From NCBI GenBank assembly GCA_937998635.1, contig CALLDA010000023.1, positions 1-9,369 on the forward strand: a DNA stretch of 9,369 bases, given 5' to 3'. Source of the stretch: an uncultured Pseudomonadales bacterium (GTDB lineage Bacteria; Pseudomonadota; Gammaproteobacteria; Pseudomonadales; Porticoccaceae). The first letter of the stretch is position 1, and each line of letters opens with the position of its first letter. Shown piece after piece: positions 1 through 6,871 of the stretch. A program made the position numbers and the translations under genes. The notes under the pieces were generated by a model that saw only the letters and a list, made by a program, of their open reading frames with translations, did not search any database and was not told where the DNA came from.

Positions 1-27
1 CATAAAGGGACGGCTGCTTGTGTTAAT

Positions 28-65
28 AAATAAAAACGGAGCCCACTGGCCCCGTTATTTTATTT
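28..65 (-). terminator. Intrinsic terminator downstream of guaB
   Basis: A hairpin with stem ACGG (36-39) pairing CCGT (52-55) and GCC (41-43) pairing GGC (48-50) is separated by one A/C mismatch and closed by a four-base loop. Read on the minus strand, the stem is followed by a T-rich run (TTTTTATTTATT), as expected of a Rho-independent terminator about 100 bases past the guaB stop. The other flank is also T-rich on the plus strand, so it could work in both directions and also stop a gene entering from the left. Pairing and T tract are seen directly; termination is inferred. Confidence 0.7.
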
Positions 66-154
66 CATAAAACTTATTTAAAACAATTAGTTGGGGCTAT
101 TTGTTAATTTAAATACTACTTAATAAAAATACCAACTTACTATATTTCTGCCTG

Positions 155-1630
155 TTAGTAATCACCCACCGGATAATTCGGCGCTTCTTTGGTAATACCA
201 ACATTATGGACATGACTTTCGCCCATACCCGCGCTGGTCACTCGGACGAATTTGGGTACCGTGCGCATGGTTTCCATATCGGGGCAGCCGGTGTAACCCA
301 TGGCTGAGCGCAGGCCGCCCATCAACTGATGAATAATCGCTGAAATCGGGCCTTTGTAAGGCACTCGGCCTTCTATGCCTTCGGGCACCAGTTTTTCGGC
401 ACCAGCGCTGGCATCCTGAAAATAACGGTCACTGGAACCGTCACGCTGAGCCATAGCCCCCAGCGAGCCCATGCCTCGATAAGCCTTGTAGGTTCGCCCC
501 TGATAAAGCTCTATCTCGCCGGGCGCTTCTTCAGTACCGGCAAATAAGGAACCGACCATGATCGATTCGGCACCGGCGACCACGGCTTTTGAAATATCAC
601 CGGAAAAACGGATGCCACCATCGGCAATCACAGGAATGTCGGTACCTTTTAACACTTCGACAATATTGGCAATGGCGCTGATTTGCGGCACACCAACACC
701 GGTCACAATCCGCGTGGTGCAGATAGAACCAGGGCCAATACCGACTTTAACGCCGTCAACGCCAGCTTCCGCCAGGGCCAGGGCGGCCTCTGGGGAGGCG
801 ATGTTACCGCCAATCACCTGAACGTCGGGGTAATTGGTTTTTATCCAGCGCACCCGTCCAATGACATTGCTGGAATGACCATGAGCGGTATCCACTACCA
901 GCACATCGACACCGGCCTTAACCAAAGCCTCAACGCGCTCCTCGGTATCGGGGCTGGTGCCTACCGATGCCCCGACCCGCAATCGACCCTGATCGTCTTT
1001 ACAGGCGTTGGGATAACGCTCGGCTTTATCGATATCTTTAACGGTAATCAGGCCACACAGATCAAATTGCTCGTTGACGACGAGAACTTTTTCAATACGG
1101 AATTTATGCAGCAGGCGCTTCACTTCTTCGGGCTCTGCGCCTTCTTTGGCCGTTACCAGTCGATCTTTAGGGGTCATCACCGAGGCTACCGATGAATCCA
1201 GATCGGTTTCAAAGCGCACATCCCGGCGGGTGACGATGCCCGCCAACTCGCCATTTTTGAGCACTGGCACGCCGGATATATTGTATTCCTGAGTCAGCGC
1301 GACCAACTCTCGAATAGAGGCATCGGCATCAATGGTGATGGGGTCTTTGACGACGCCACTCTCGAACTTTTTAACAGCGCGCACTTCGAGGGCCTGCTGA
1401 GTAGCGGTCATATTTTTATGAATAATGCCAATGCCGCCCTCCTGAGCCAGAGCGATAGCCAGGCGTGATTCGGTCACGGTATCCATAGCCGCAGAGACCA
1501 GGGGGATATTAAGGCTGATGGTTCGGGTAAGCCGGGAAGAGAGATCAACGCCAGTCGCTATCACCTCAGAATAACCGGGGATAAGGAGGACATCGTCGAA
1601 GGTGAGTGCTTCCTGATCGATTCGCAGCAT
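155..1630 (-). CDS. guaB: Inosine-5'-monophosphate dehydrogenase (IMPDH)
   Basis: GuaB oxidises IMP to XMP with NAD+, the first committed and rate-limiting step of GMP synthesis in the cytoplasm; the family forms tetramers and octamers. The 491-residue protein is full length (about 488 in E. coli). The N-terminal barrel start (LTFDDVLLIPGYS) is followed by a CBS-domain pair inserted at roughly residues 95-205. The barrel then resumes with the NAD-side DTAHGHS segment (247-253), the catalytic loop GIGPGSICTTR with Cys304, the IMP phosphate-binding IADGGIRFSGD, and the RGMGSLGAM flap region. The ATG start has a weak GGA five bases upstream and sits just behind a strong promoter. It is divergent from xseA, as in E. 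coli. guaA, usually next in the operon, does not follow within the 154 bases left in the window, and a terminator lies there. All family residues look intact. Confidence 0.98.
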   Translation of the reverse strand: MLRIDQEALTFDDVLLIPGYSEVIATGVDLSSRLTRTISLNIPLVSAAMDTVTESRLAIALAQEGGIGIIHKNMTATQQALEVRAVKKFESGVVKDPITIDADASIRELVALTQEYNISGVPVLKNGELAGIVTRRDVRFETDLDSSVASVMTPKDRLVTAKEGAEPEEVKRLLHKFRIEKVLVVNEQFDLCGLITVKDIDKAERYPNACKDDQGRLRVGASVGTSPDTEERVEALVKAGVDVLVVDTAHGHSSNVIGRVRWIKTNYPDVQVIGGNIASPEAALALAEAGVDGVKVGIGPGSICTTRIVTGVGVPQISAIANIVEVLKGTDIPVIADGGIRFSGDISKAVVAGAESIMVGSLFAGTEEAPGEIELYQGRTYKAYRGMGSLGAMAQRDGSSDRYFQDASAGAEKLVPEGIEGRVPYKGPISAIIHQLMGGLRSAMGYTGCPDMETMRTVPKFVRVTSAGMGESHVHNVGITKEAPNYPVGDY

Positions 1631-1659
1631 TGGAGTCCACAGAGTTTGGGAAGCACGGC

Positions 1660-1688
1660 ATTATAGACCGACGACCTGAGTCGGTAAA
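1660..1688 (-). promoter_or_regulatory. Sigma70-type promoter of guaB
   Basis: On the minus strand a perfect TATAAT (1660-1665) lies 17 bases downstream of TTTACC (1683-1688), a 4/6 match to TTGACA. Initiation about seven bases past the -10 box would give a leader of some 22 bases before the guaB ATG, consistent with a short housekeeping leader. The box sequences and spacing are seen directly; promoter activity is inferred. Confidence 0.72.
1667..1685. promoter_or_regulatory. Inverted repeat in guaB promoter spacer
   Basis: ACCGAC (1667-1672) and GTCGGT (1680-1685) form a perfect six-base inverted repeat around a seven-base centre, lying between the -10 and -35 boxes of guaB and just touching the -35 box. 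A protein bound here would block the promoter, so an operator is possible. It does not resemble the PurR consensus (ACGCAAACGTTTNCNT) known from E. coli. With only six bases per arm, chance is not excluded. Confidence 0.35.
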
Positions 1689-1720
1689 CTCACTTCGGCC
1701 TTAGTTTAATCTCCATCAAT

Positions 1721-1747
1721 AAGCCTTTATCACCTCTATAAGGCCTT
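1721..1747 (+). promoter_or_regulatory. Possible xseA promoter / leader hairpin
   Basis: The divergent spacer carries TATAAG (1737-1742) on the plus strand, a 5/6 match to a -10 box, about 55 bases before the xseA ATG; no good -35 box lies at the right distance. The same box sits within an imperfect inverted repeat, AAGCCTTTAT (1721-1730) against ATAAGGCCTT (1738-1747), which pairs with two single-base bulges around a seven-base loop. Beside it is GGCC-TTCT-GGCC (1742-1753). Either element may matter for xseA expression; neither is strong. Confidence 0.25.
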
Positions 1748-1799
1748 CTGGCCATGCCTATGCTTGCCGTTACGGCAGTTTTCTCTACAATCCCAGACC

Positions 1800-3221
1800 A
1801 TGACCTCATCCAGCTCAGCACACACCTCAACAAGCACCTCAGCAAGCACCTCAGCTCAGGCCGACGCCAGACAGATTTTTTCAGTGACCCAGCTCAACCG
1901 GCGCGCCCGACAATTGCTAGAGACCCACCTGTCTTTGTTGTGGGTAGAAGCTGAGCTGAGCAATATTGCCAGGCCCTCATCCGGCCATTGGTACTTCACT
2001 CTCAAAGACGATAATGCGCAAATTCGCTGTGCGATGTTTCGCAACCGCAACCAGGCAGTAAGGCTTCGTCCTGAAAACGGCGACAAGATATTGGTGCGAG
2101 GGCGGGTTAGTCTTTACGAGAATCGCGGCGACTATCAATTGATTGTCGAACATATGGAACCAGCTGGGCTGGGAGATTTGCAGCGCCGCTTTGAGCTGCT
2201 GAAATCTAAACTCGCCGAGGAAGGTCTGTTTGATGATGATCTTAAACAACCACTACCGCAGTTTGCTCAGCATATTGGTCTTATCACCTCCCCCACTGGT
2301 GCTGCCCTTCGAGATCTCCTGCACGTACTGGAACGGCGCTTTCCTGCAATACCGGTAAGCATTTACCCTAGCCCCGTACAGGGTAATGAGGCCGTCCAGG
2401 GCATAAGCGATGCCCTGGCGCTGGCAAACACCCGAGCCGAATGTGATGTGCTTATACTTGCCCGTGGCGGCGGCTCCATCGAAGACCTCTGGGCTTTTAA
2501 TGAGGAAAGCGTGGCAAGAGCTATCGCCGCCAGTACGATACCGGTTGTCTCTGGGGTGGGTCACGAAACAGACACCACCATTGCTGATTTTGTCGCTGAT
2601 CTTCGAGCGCCAACGCCTTCTGCCGCTGCCGAACTGGCCAGCCCAGACGCCCAGGAATTGGCCCAGGTTTTTCAGGGCTACAGCGACTGGTTTAGCCAAC
2701 AGGCCCATGCACAGTTAAGTAAGGCCCAGCAAACCTTACGTAACCTGCGTCTCCGTCTGCGCCACCCCAGCGAGATCCTTGAAAAGCAGGGGCAGCATCT
2801 GGATCATCTGGAAATCCGCCTGCTAAAAAGTATTCAATTGCACTTACACGGCAAGCAATTGGAACTCGGGCAGGTCTTAAGCCGTTACCATGCTCAAGCT
2901 CCTCAAGCTAAATTAGCTCAGCTATCGGATCGAAATAAGCATTTTCGGGAACGCTTAAATACAGCCATAAAACACAACCTGGCGCGCAAGAACGACGAAT
3001 TCGCCGCTGCTACCGGATTGCTACAGGCTGTTAGCCCCCTTAATACTCTGGAGCGTGGTTATGCCATCGCCCAGAATAAGGCCCGGCAGGTGATTACTCA
3101 TGTGGCTGATACTGACGTTGAGGATCAGATCACGGTCACGGTGCTTGATGGCACGCTGGATTGTCAGGTGGAAAGTGTTCACCCTTATCCTGCCTCTACC
3201 CCCGAAAGTAATGGCGACTAA
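1800..3221 (+). CDS. xseA: Exodeoxyribonuclease VII large subunit
   Basis: XseA is the catalytic large subunit of exonuclease VII, which with several XseB subunits degrades single-stranded DNA from both ends into short acid-soluble oligonucleotides in the cytoplasm. From the ATG at 1800 the protein has 473 residues (about 456 in E. coli). An OB-fold covers about residues 26-120, with GHWYFTLKDDNAQIRCAMF (62-80) and RGDYQLIVE (109-117). The Exonuc_VII_L catalytic domain has GLITSPTGAALRD (160-172), ARGGGSIEDLW (221-231), GVGHETD (252-258) and APTPSAAAEL (270-279); a long helical region and a C-terminal LERGYAI close it. Residues 2-22 are a Ser/Thr/Ala-rich tail encoded by a short tandem repeat. 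The frame stays open to a TTG at 1764, but neither start has a clear Shine-Dalgarno; ATG is preferred. The xseB partner is not in the window. It is probably co-transcribed with the peptidase 68 bases downstream. Confidence 0.96.
   Translation: MTSSSSAHTSTSTSASTSAQADARQIFSVTQLNRRARQLLETHLSLLWVEAELSNIARPSSGHWYFTLKDDNAQIRCAMFRNRNQAVRLRPENGDKILVRGRVSLYENRGDYQLIVEHMEPAGLGDLQRRFELLKSKLAEEGLFDDDLKQPLPQFAQHIGLITSPTGAALRDLLHVLERRFPAIPVSIYPSPVQGNEAVQGISDALALANTRAECDVLILARGGGSIEDLWAFNEESVARAIAASTIPVVSGVGHETDTTIADFVADLRAPTPSAAAELASPDAQELAQVFQGYSDWFSQQAHAQLSKAQQTLRNLRLRLRHPSEILEKQGQHLDHLEIRLLKSIQLHLHGKQLELGQVLSRYHAQAPQAKLAQLSDRNKHFRERLNTAIKHNLARKNDEFAAATGLLQAVSPLNTLERGYAIAQNKARQVITHVADTDVEDQITVTVLDGTLDCQVESVHPYPASTPESNGD
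1819..1854 (+). repeat. 12-bp tandem repeat at xseA 5' end
   Basis: Two perfect adjacent copies of CAAGCACCTCAG (1831-1842 and 1843-1854) are preceded by a third, diverged copy (1819-1830). Because 12 is a multiple of three, the array keeps frame and encodes the Ser/Thr-rich HTSTSTSASTS tail ahead of the XseA OB-fold. Copy-number change would lengthen or shorten the tail without breaking the gene. Confidence 0.75.
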
Positions 3222-3276
3222 ATTGCCCGTAAGTAAAAAGCGTTCTCGGAAAAACCGGCCAGGAAACTCGACTAGC

Positions 3277-3281
3277 AAGGA
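3277..3281 (+). promoter_or_regulatory. Shine-Dalgarno of the M3 peptidase gene
   Basis: AAGGA lies eight bases before the ATG at 3290, a good ribosome-binding site. It supports this ATG, and hence the long N-terminal region with the duplicated segment, as the true translation start; no other in-frame Met occurs before the signal-peptide core. Confidence 0.6.
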
Positions 3282-3289
3282 CAAGAAAT

Positions 3290-5245
3290 ATGCTCGATAA
3301 AGTTAATTGCCATAAGCTCTTATCCCCAAGACTCTTAATCGAAAGCCTCTTAGCCCCAAGACTCTTCGTTGAAAGACTCTTAGCCTGCCTGCTAATCGCT
3401 ATAAGCTTTTCTCTACATAGTGCAGCAATCCCAGCGCAATCCACCCCCGAGCACTCCGTCCCCAACCAGTCCATAAAAAGCAGCTGGGACTTGATCGAGC
3501 TCTATCCAGATATTGCCGCCTGGGAAGTGGCACGAAAGAGCGTCGCCAAACAAATAGCTGATCTCACCCGGTGTCGAGGGCAATTAAATACTGGTGCCCA
3601 AACTCTTGGACAATGCCTACAAAATAACTCTGAAGCCTACAAAAATTTGATGCGCCTCTATACCTATAGCTTTTTAGCGAAAGACACTGATCTGGCTAAT
3701 TCGACCTTCCGAGAACGCCACACCCAGGCGGAAGATTTATTAAGCACCTATAGCGAGAACGTCAGTTATCTGGAACCAGAATTATTAAGCATCGATAAAG
3801 ATAAATTATTGCAGTGGCAACAAAGCACACCGGCGCTCATTGATTACGATTTTTTTATCCGCAACGTCTTACGCAACGCCCCTCATGTACTGCCCGCTCG
3901 TGAAGAGAAAATCCTGGCTGCGGCCAGCGCACCTCTGCGTATGGCCAGCTCGACTTACAGCATTCTCACCAATGCCGAAATTCCCCGAGCGGAGCTCACC
4001 TTGAGCACGGGTGAGGAGGTTAAACTCACTCCCTCTGGCTATACCAAATTTCGCGGCACCGAAAACCGGGCCGATAGAAAAGCCGTATTCGATGCATTTT
4101 TTGGCAGCTATAAAAACTACCAGCAAACGCTTGCGCAAACATTAAGCGGACAAGTTCAGGCTCAGGTTTTTGACGCCCGTATGCGTGGCTACCCATCAGC
4201 CCTGGCCCGGTCATTAGCGGTGGATAATATCCCCGAAGCGGTTTATCGAACCCTGGTCGCAACCGTCAACGACAACCTGCCAACCTTGCATCGCTATCTC
4301 AAACTCCACGCCCGCTTGTTGAAAATAGATAAGCCTCATTACTACGATGTTTATCCCGCCGTTGCCGATCTCGACAAACAATACAGCATTGATGACGCCC
4401 ACCAATTACTCAACATTGCACTAACGCCCCTGGGAGAAGACTACCGAAAACTCTACCAGGACTCTGTGGGCAAAGGCTGGATGCATGTCGAACCCACCGA
4501 GGGCAAACGCAGTGGCGCTTACGCCATGAGTGCGGCATACGATGTGCATCCCTATCTCCTGCTTAATCATAATAATGATTTTGACTCGGTGAGCACCTTC
4601 GCCCACGAGTGGGGCCACGGTATGCATTCGCTACTGACGCAACGTAATCAACCTTTCGCCAAATCCGAATACGCAACATTTATTGCCGAGATCGCCTCTA
4701 TCTCACACGAACTCCTGCTCTATAAATATTTGGCAGAGACCGCGAGCACCGAGCAGGAAAAACTCTATTATTTATTTGAAGAATTACAGGGTTTACGGGG
4801 CACGTTTTTCCGCCAGACTCAATTCGCTGAATTTGAGCTGGCCATTCATGAGGAGGTAGAAAGTGGTGGTGCCTTGTCTGCAGATAAACTCAATGCTATC
4901 TATGGCGCAACGCTGAAACGTTATTACGGCCATGACCAGGGCATTATGCAGATCGACGACGCCTATACTGTCGAATGGGCTTATATACCGCACTTTTACC
5001 GAAACTTTTATGTCTACCAATACGCCACCTCAATTTCGGCAGCCTACTATTTAATGGACAAGGTACTAAACGGCAGCCAAAAAGAGCGGCAGCAATATTT
5101 GTCTATCCTTGAGGCCGGTGGCTCTGATTATCCCTACGACATACTAAAAAGAGCGGGGGCAGATATGGCCTCACCGGAAATATATGAGGCGGTGATTAAA
5201 CGCTGTAATCAGTTAATGGATGAGATAGAACTCATTCTTAAATGA
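3290..5245 (+). CDS. M3 family zinc metallopeptidase, PepF-like, exported
   Basis: This is a peptidase of MEROPS family M3, closest in feel to oligoendopeptidase F, which cleaves short peptides using one zinc ion. The HEWGHGMH motif at residues 439-446 supplies His439, Glu440 (catalytic) and His443, and Glu467 in EIASISHE (467-474) is the expected third ligand. Further family signatures are FDSVSTFAHE before the motif and the C-terminal IPHFYRNFYVYQYATS (566-581), which holds the substrate-binding His/Tyr residues. The 651 residues exceed classical PepF (about 600); the excess is mostly N-terminal. Residues 30-42 (LLACLLIAISFSL) after basic residues look like a signal-peptide core, with likely cleavage around SAAIPA. 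Export to the periplasm is therefore inferred, unlike cytoplasmic PepF. The first 30 residues contain a tandem duplication. It follows xseA on the same strand and converges on der. The exact substrate and gene symbol are not determinable. Confidence 0.9.
   Translation: MLDKVNCHKLLSPRLLIESLLAPRLFVERLLACLLIAISFSLHSAAIPAQSTPEHSVPNQSIKSSWDLIELYPDIAAWEVARKSVAKQIADLTRCRGQLNTGAQTLGQCLQNNSEAYKNLMRLYTYSFLAKDTDLANSTFRERHTQAEDLLSTYSENVSYLEPELLSIDKDKLLQWQQSTPALIDYDFFIRNVLRNAPHVLPAREEKILAAASAPLRMASSTYSILTNAEIPRAELTLSTGEEVKLTPSGYTKFRGTENRADRKAVFDAFFGSYKNYQQTLAQTLSGQVQAQVFDARMRGYPSALARSLAVDNIPEAVYRTLVATVNDNLPTLHRYLKLHARLLKIDKPHYYDVYPAVADLDKQYSIDDAHQLLNIALTPLGEDYRKLYQDSVGKGWMHVEPTEGKRSGAYAMSAAYDVHPYLLLNHNNDFDSVSTFAHEWGHGMHSLLTQRNQPFAKSEYATFIAEIASISHELLLYKYLAETASTEQEKLYYLFEELQGLRGTFFRQTQFAEFELAIHEEVESGGALSADKLNAIYGATLKRYYGHDQGIMQIDDAYTVEWAYIPHFYRNFYVYQYATSISAAYYLMDKVLNGSQKERQQYLSILEAGGSDYPYDILKRAGADMASPEIYEAVIKRCNQLMDEIELILK
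3317..3406 (+). repeat. 30-bp tandem repeat in signal-peptide region
   Basis: Two adjacent 30-base units (3317-3346 and 3347-3376) are identical at 25 of 30 positions, and a third, much more diverged unit (3377-3406) begins with the same CTCTTAGCC and ends in ATAAGC. The units keep frame and encode LLSPRLLIES, LLAPRLFVER and LLACLLIAIS, so the hydrophobic signal core itself looks like the third copy. The duplication therefore built the extended basic/hydrophobic N-region of the M3 peptidase. Confidence 0.8.
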
Positions 5246-5295
5246 TCTTAAATAAAGCCTTTAGCCTTAATCAATCCTAACAGTAGCCTTGCCAA

Positions 5296-6684
5296 TCACT
5301 TCTTCTTAACATGCTTCATTAAGCGTCTTTTCTTATTGACCTGGCGGGTCGTCAATTTATTGCTACGCCCTGCGTAAGGATTATCACCAGAGCGATATTC
5401 TATTTTTATGGGCGTGCCGTGGAGGCCCAGCACTCGGCGGAAGGTCTTTTCCAGATAGCGGGTGTAGTGATTGGGCACTTCGTTGGTTTGACTGCCGTGA
5501 ATAACAATCACGGGCGGATTTCTGCCACCGGCATGGGCATAACGCAATTTAATGCGCCGGCCACGCACCAACGGTGGCGGATGATCGTTAACGGCATCCT
5601 CAAGAATCGTCGTCAGTCGGTTGGTGCTGAGTGAATCGGTAGCCGCCTTATAGGCGGACAATATCGATTTGTATAAATGCCCGACACCGGTGCCATGCAG
5701 AGCCGAGATAAAGTGAATATCGGCAAACTCAACAAAACGTAAACGGCGTTTAAGTTCCTGTTTAAGCCAGTCCTTCTGATCCTGCTCCAGACCATCCCAT
5801 TTATTGACCGCTATCACCAAAGCCCTGCCCGCTTCGATGGTGTAACCCATTAAGTGCATATCCTGTTCAACCAGGGCTTCCTGGGCATCGATCAGCAGGA
5901 TCACCACATTGGCATCGTCGATGGCCTGCAAGGTTTTTACGATAGAAAATTTTTCTACCGTCAGCGTGACATTTTTGCGCCGCCTGACACCCGCGGTGTC
6001 GATAAGGGTATAACGCCGACCCGCACGTTCATAATCGATATAGATACTGTCACGGGTAGTACCCGGCTCATCGTAGACGACCACTCTTTGCTCACCCAAG
6101 AGCCGATTGACCAGGGTCGATTTGCCGACATTCGGACGTCCGACAACGGCCATTTTAATACCCGTGGCCGTGGGTGATATTACCGGGCCTTTGTCCGGCA
6201 ATTGACTCAAGGTTTCTTCGAGAAGCTGCTTAATACCTCGGCCATGGGTGGCGGTAATAGCGAAAGGCTCGGCGATACCCATGCTGTGAAAATCTGATAG
6301 CGCAATATTGGGGTCAACACCATCAATCTTATTGACAACCAGCACAACAGAGTAGGCTTTTTGCCGCAGTTTACGAGCAATCTCCTCATCGACTGCGCAC
6401 AAACCTTCGCGGGCATCGACCATGAAAAAAATAATATCAGCCTCAGTCATAGCCTGCTGAGATTGGGCGGCCATTTCCCAGTCGATACCCTCTTCATCAC
6501 CGGTAATACCCCCGGTATCGATGACCATATAGCGGCGGCCTTCGAACTCGCCCTCTCCGTATTTACGATCCCGGGTCAGCCCCGGATAATTGGCCACCAG
6601 GGCATCCCGCGTTTTCGTGAGACGGTTAAATAGTGTGGATTTACCCACATTGGGACGCCCGACAAGGGCTATAACTGGGAGCAT
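5296..6684 (-). CDS. der: Ribosome biogenesis GTPase Der (EngA)
   Basis: Der is an essential GTPase with two G domains in tandem that binds the 50S subunit late in its assembly. The 462-residue protein has G1 GRPNVGKS twice (9-16 and 182-189), G3 DTGG (56-59) and DTAG (229-232), G4 NKID (118-121) and NKWD (294-297), and a G5-like SALHG (327-331). A KH-like domain follows at about 350-436, then a basic tail (KKRRLMKHVKKK). It is a little shorter than the E. coli protein (490), with a short linker between the G domains (about 160-178). The ATG has only a weak upstream ribosome site. It lies downstream of bamB on the same strand, the conserved order, but across a 187-base repeat-rich spacer, so a promoter of its own is possible. 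Its 3' end converges on the M3 peptidase gene with a 50-base gap. Confidence 0.98.
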   Translation of the reverse strand: MLPVIALVGRPNVGKSTLFNRLTKTRDALVANYPGLTRDRKYGEGEFEGRRYMVIDTGGITGDEEGIDWEMAAQSQQAMTEADIIFFMVDAREGLCAVDEEIARKLRQKAYSVVLVVNKIDGVDPNIALSDFHSMGIAEPFAITATHGRGIKQLLEETLSQLPDKGPVISPTATGIKMAVVGRPNVGKSTLVNRLLGEQRVVVYDEPGTTRDSIYIDYERAGRRYTLIDTAGVRRRKNVTLTVEKFSIVKTLQAIDDANVVILLIDAQEALVEQDMHLMGYTIEAGRALVIAVNKWDGLEQDQKDWLKQELKRRLRFVEFADIHFISALHGTGVGHLYKSILSAYKAATDSLSTNRLTTILEDAVNDHPPPLVRGRRIKLRYAHAGGRNPPVIVIHGSQTNEVPNHYTRYLEKTFRRVLGLHGTPIKIEYRSGDNPYAGRSNKLTTRQVNKKRRLMKHVKKK

Positions 6685-6713
6685 GGTTTACTTACGCTTG
6701 AATTAAGGCGGCT

Positions 6714-6719
6714 ATTCTA
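6714..6719 (-). promoter_or_regulatory. Candidate -10 box for der
   Basis: TAGAAT on the minus strand (5/6 match to TATAAT) lies 29 bases before the der ATG. The hexamer at the ideal -35 position (GATTCG, 6737-6742) is poor, so this is a weak candidate; it matters because the long spacer suggests der may not rely only on read-through from bamB. Confidence 0.25.
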
Positions 6720-6744
6720 CTGCAATTTGACGAGCACGAATCTG

Positions 6745-6855
6745 GAATAAAGAGCCCTCAGCAATAAGAGGAGCCCTCGGCAATAAGAGAAGCCCTCAAT
6801 GCATAGAGCCATTGAATAAGTAAAACCCTTAAACGAATAGAACCCTGAAATAACA
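6745..6855. repeat. Degenerate 19-21 bp tandem repeat, bamB-der spacer
   Basis: About five units of the type AATAAGAGAAGCCCTCAGC fill most of the 187-base gap between bamB and der. The two clearest are AGCCCTCAGCAATAAGAGG (6753-6771) and AGCCCTCGGCAATAAGAGA (6772-6790), 17 of 19 identical; the left and right units decay to forms such as AATAAGTAAAACCCTTAAA and AATAGAACCCTGAAATAAC. On the minus strand some copies fold as a short hairpin, GAGG-GCT-CCTC followed by TTATT. No credible gene lies here. The role is unknown; replication slippage is the likely origin. Confidence 0.7.
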
Positions 6856-6871
6856 GTCGTCACAACATCGG

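Noticed and set aside
683..1195. 170-codon plus-strand open frame opposite guaB
   Set aside because: It lies wholly antisense to the conserved guaB coding sequence, has no family resemblance and no ribosome site; it is a shadow of codon bias.
1667..1685. PurR operator at the guaB promoter
   Set aside because: The dyad does not match the ACGCAAACGTTTNCNT consensus.
3222..3289. Terminator or separate promoter between xseA and the M3 peptidase
   Set aside because: No hairpin with a T tract and no paired -35/-10 boxes are visible, so co-transcription is the simpler reading.
3377..3388. LLAC (residues 30-33) of the M3 peptidase as a lipobox
   Set aside because: The Cys falls at the start of the hydrophobic core, directly after charged residues, not at its end, so lipoprotein processing there is unlikely.
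3196..3474. Minus-strand frame with a repeating KSL pattern
   Set aside because: The apparent peptide repeat is only the reverse reading of the 30-bp tandem repeat in the M3 peptidase gene.
5246..5295. Terminator between the convergent M3 peptidase and der genes
   Set aside because: The 50 bases are AT-rich but I found no stem with a following T run in either direction.
6717..6812. 31-codon minus-strand open frame in the bamB-der spacer
   Set aside because: It is made largely of the tandem repeat, gives a Leu-rich peptide with no recognisable family, and has no clear Shine-Dalgarno.
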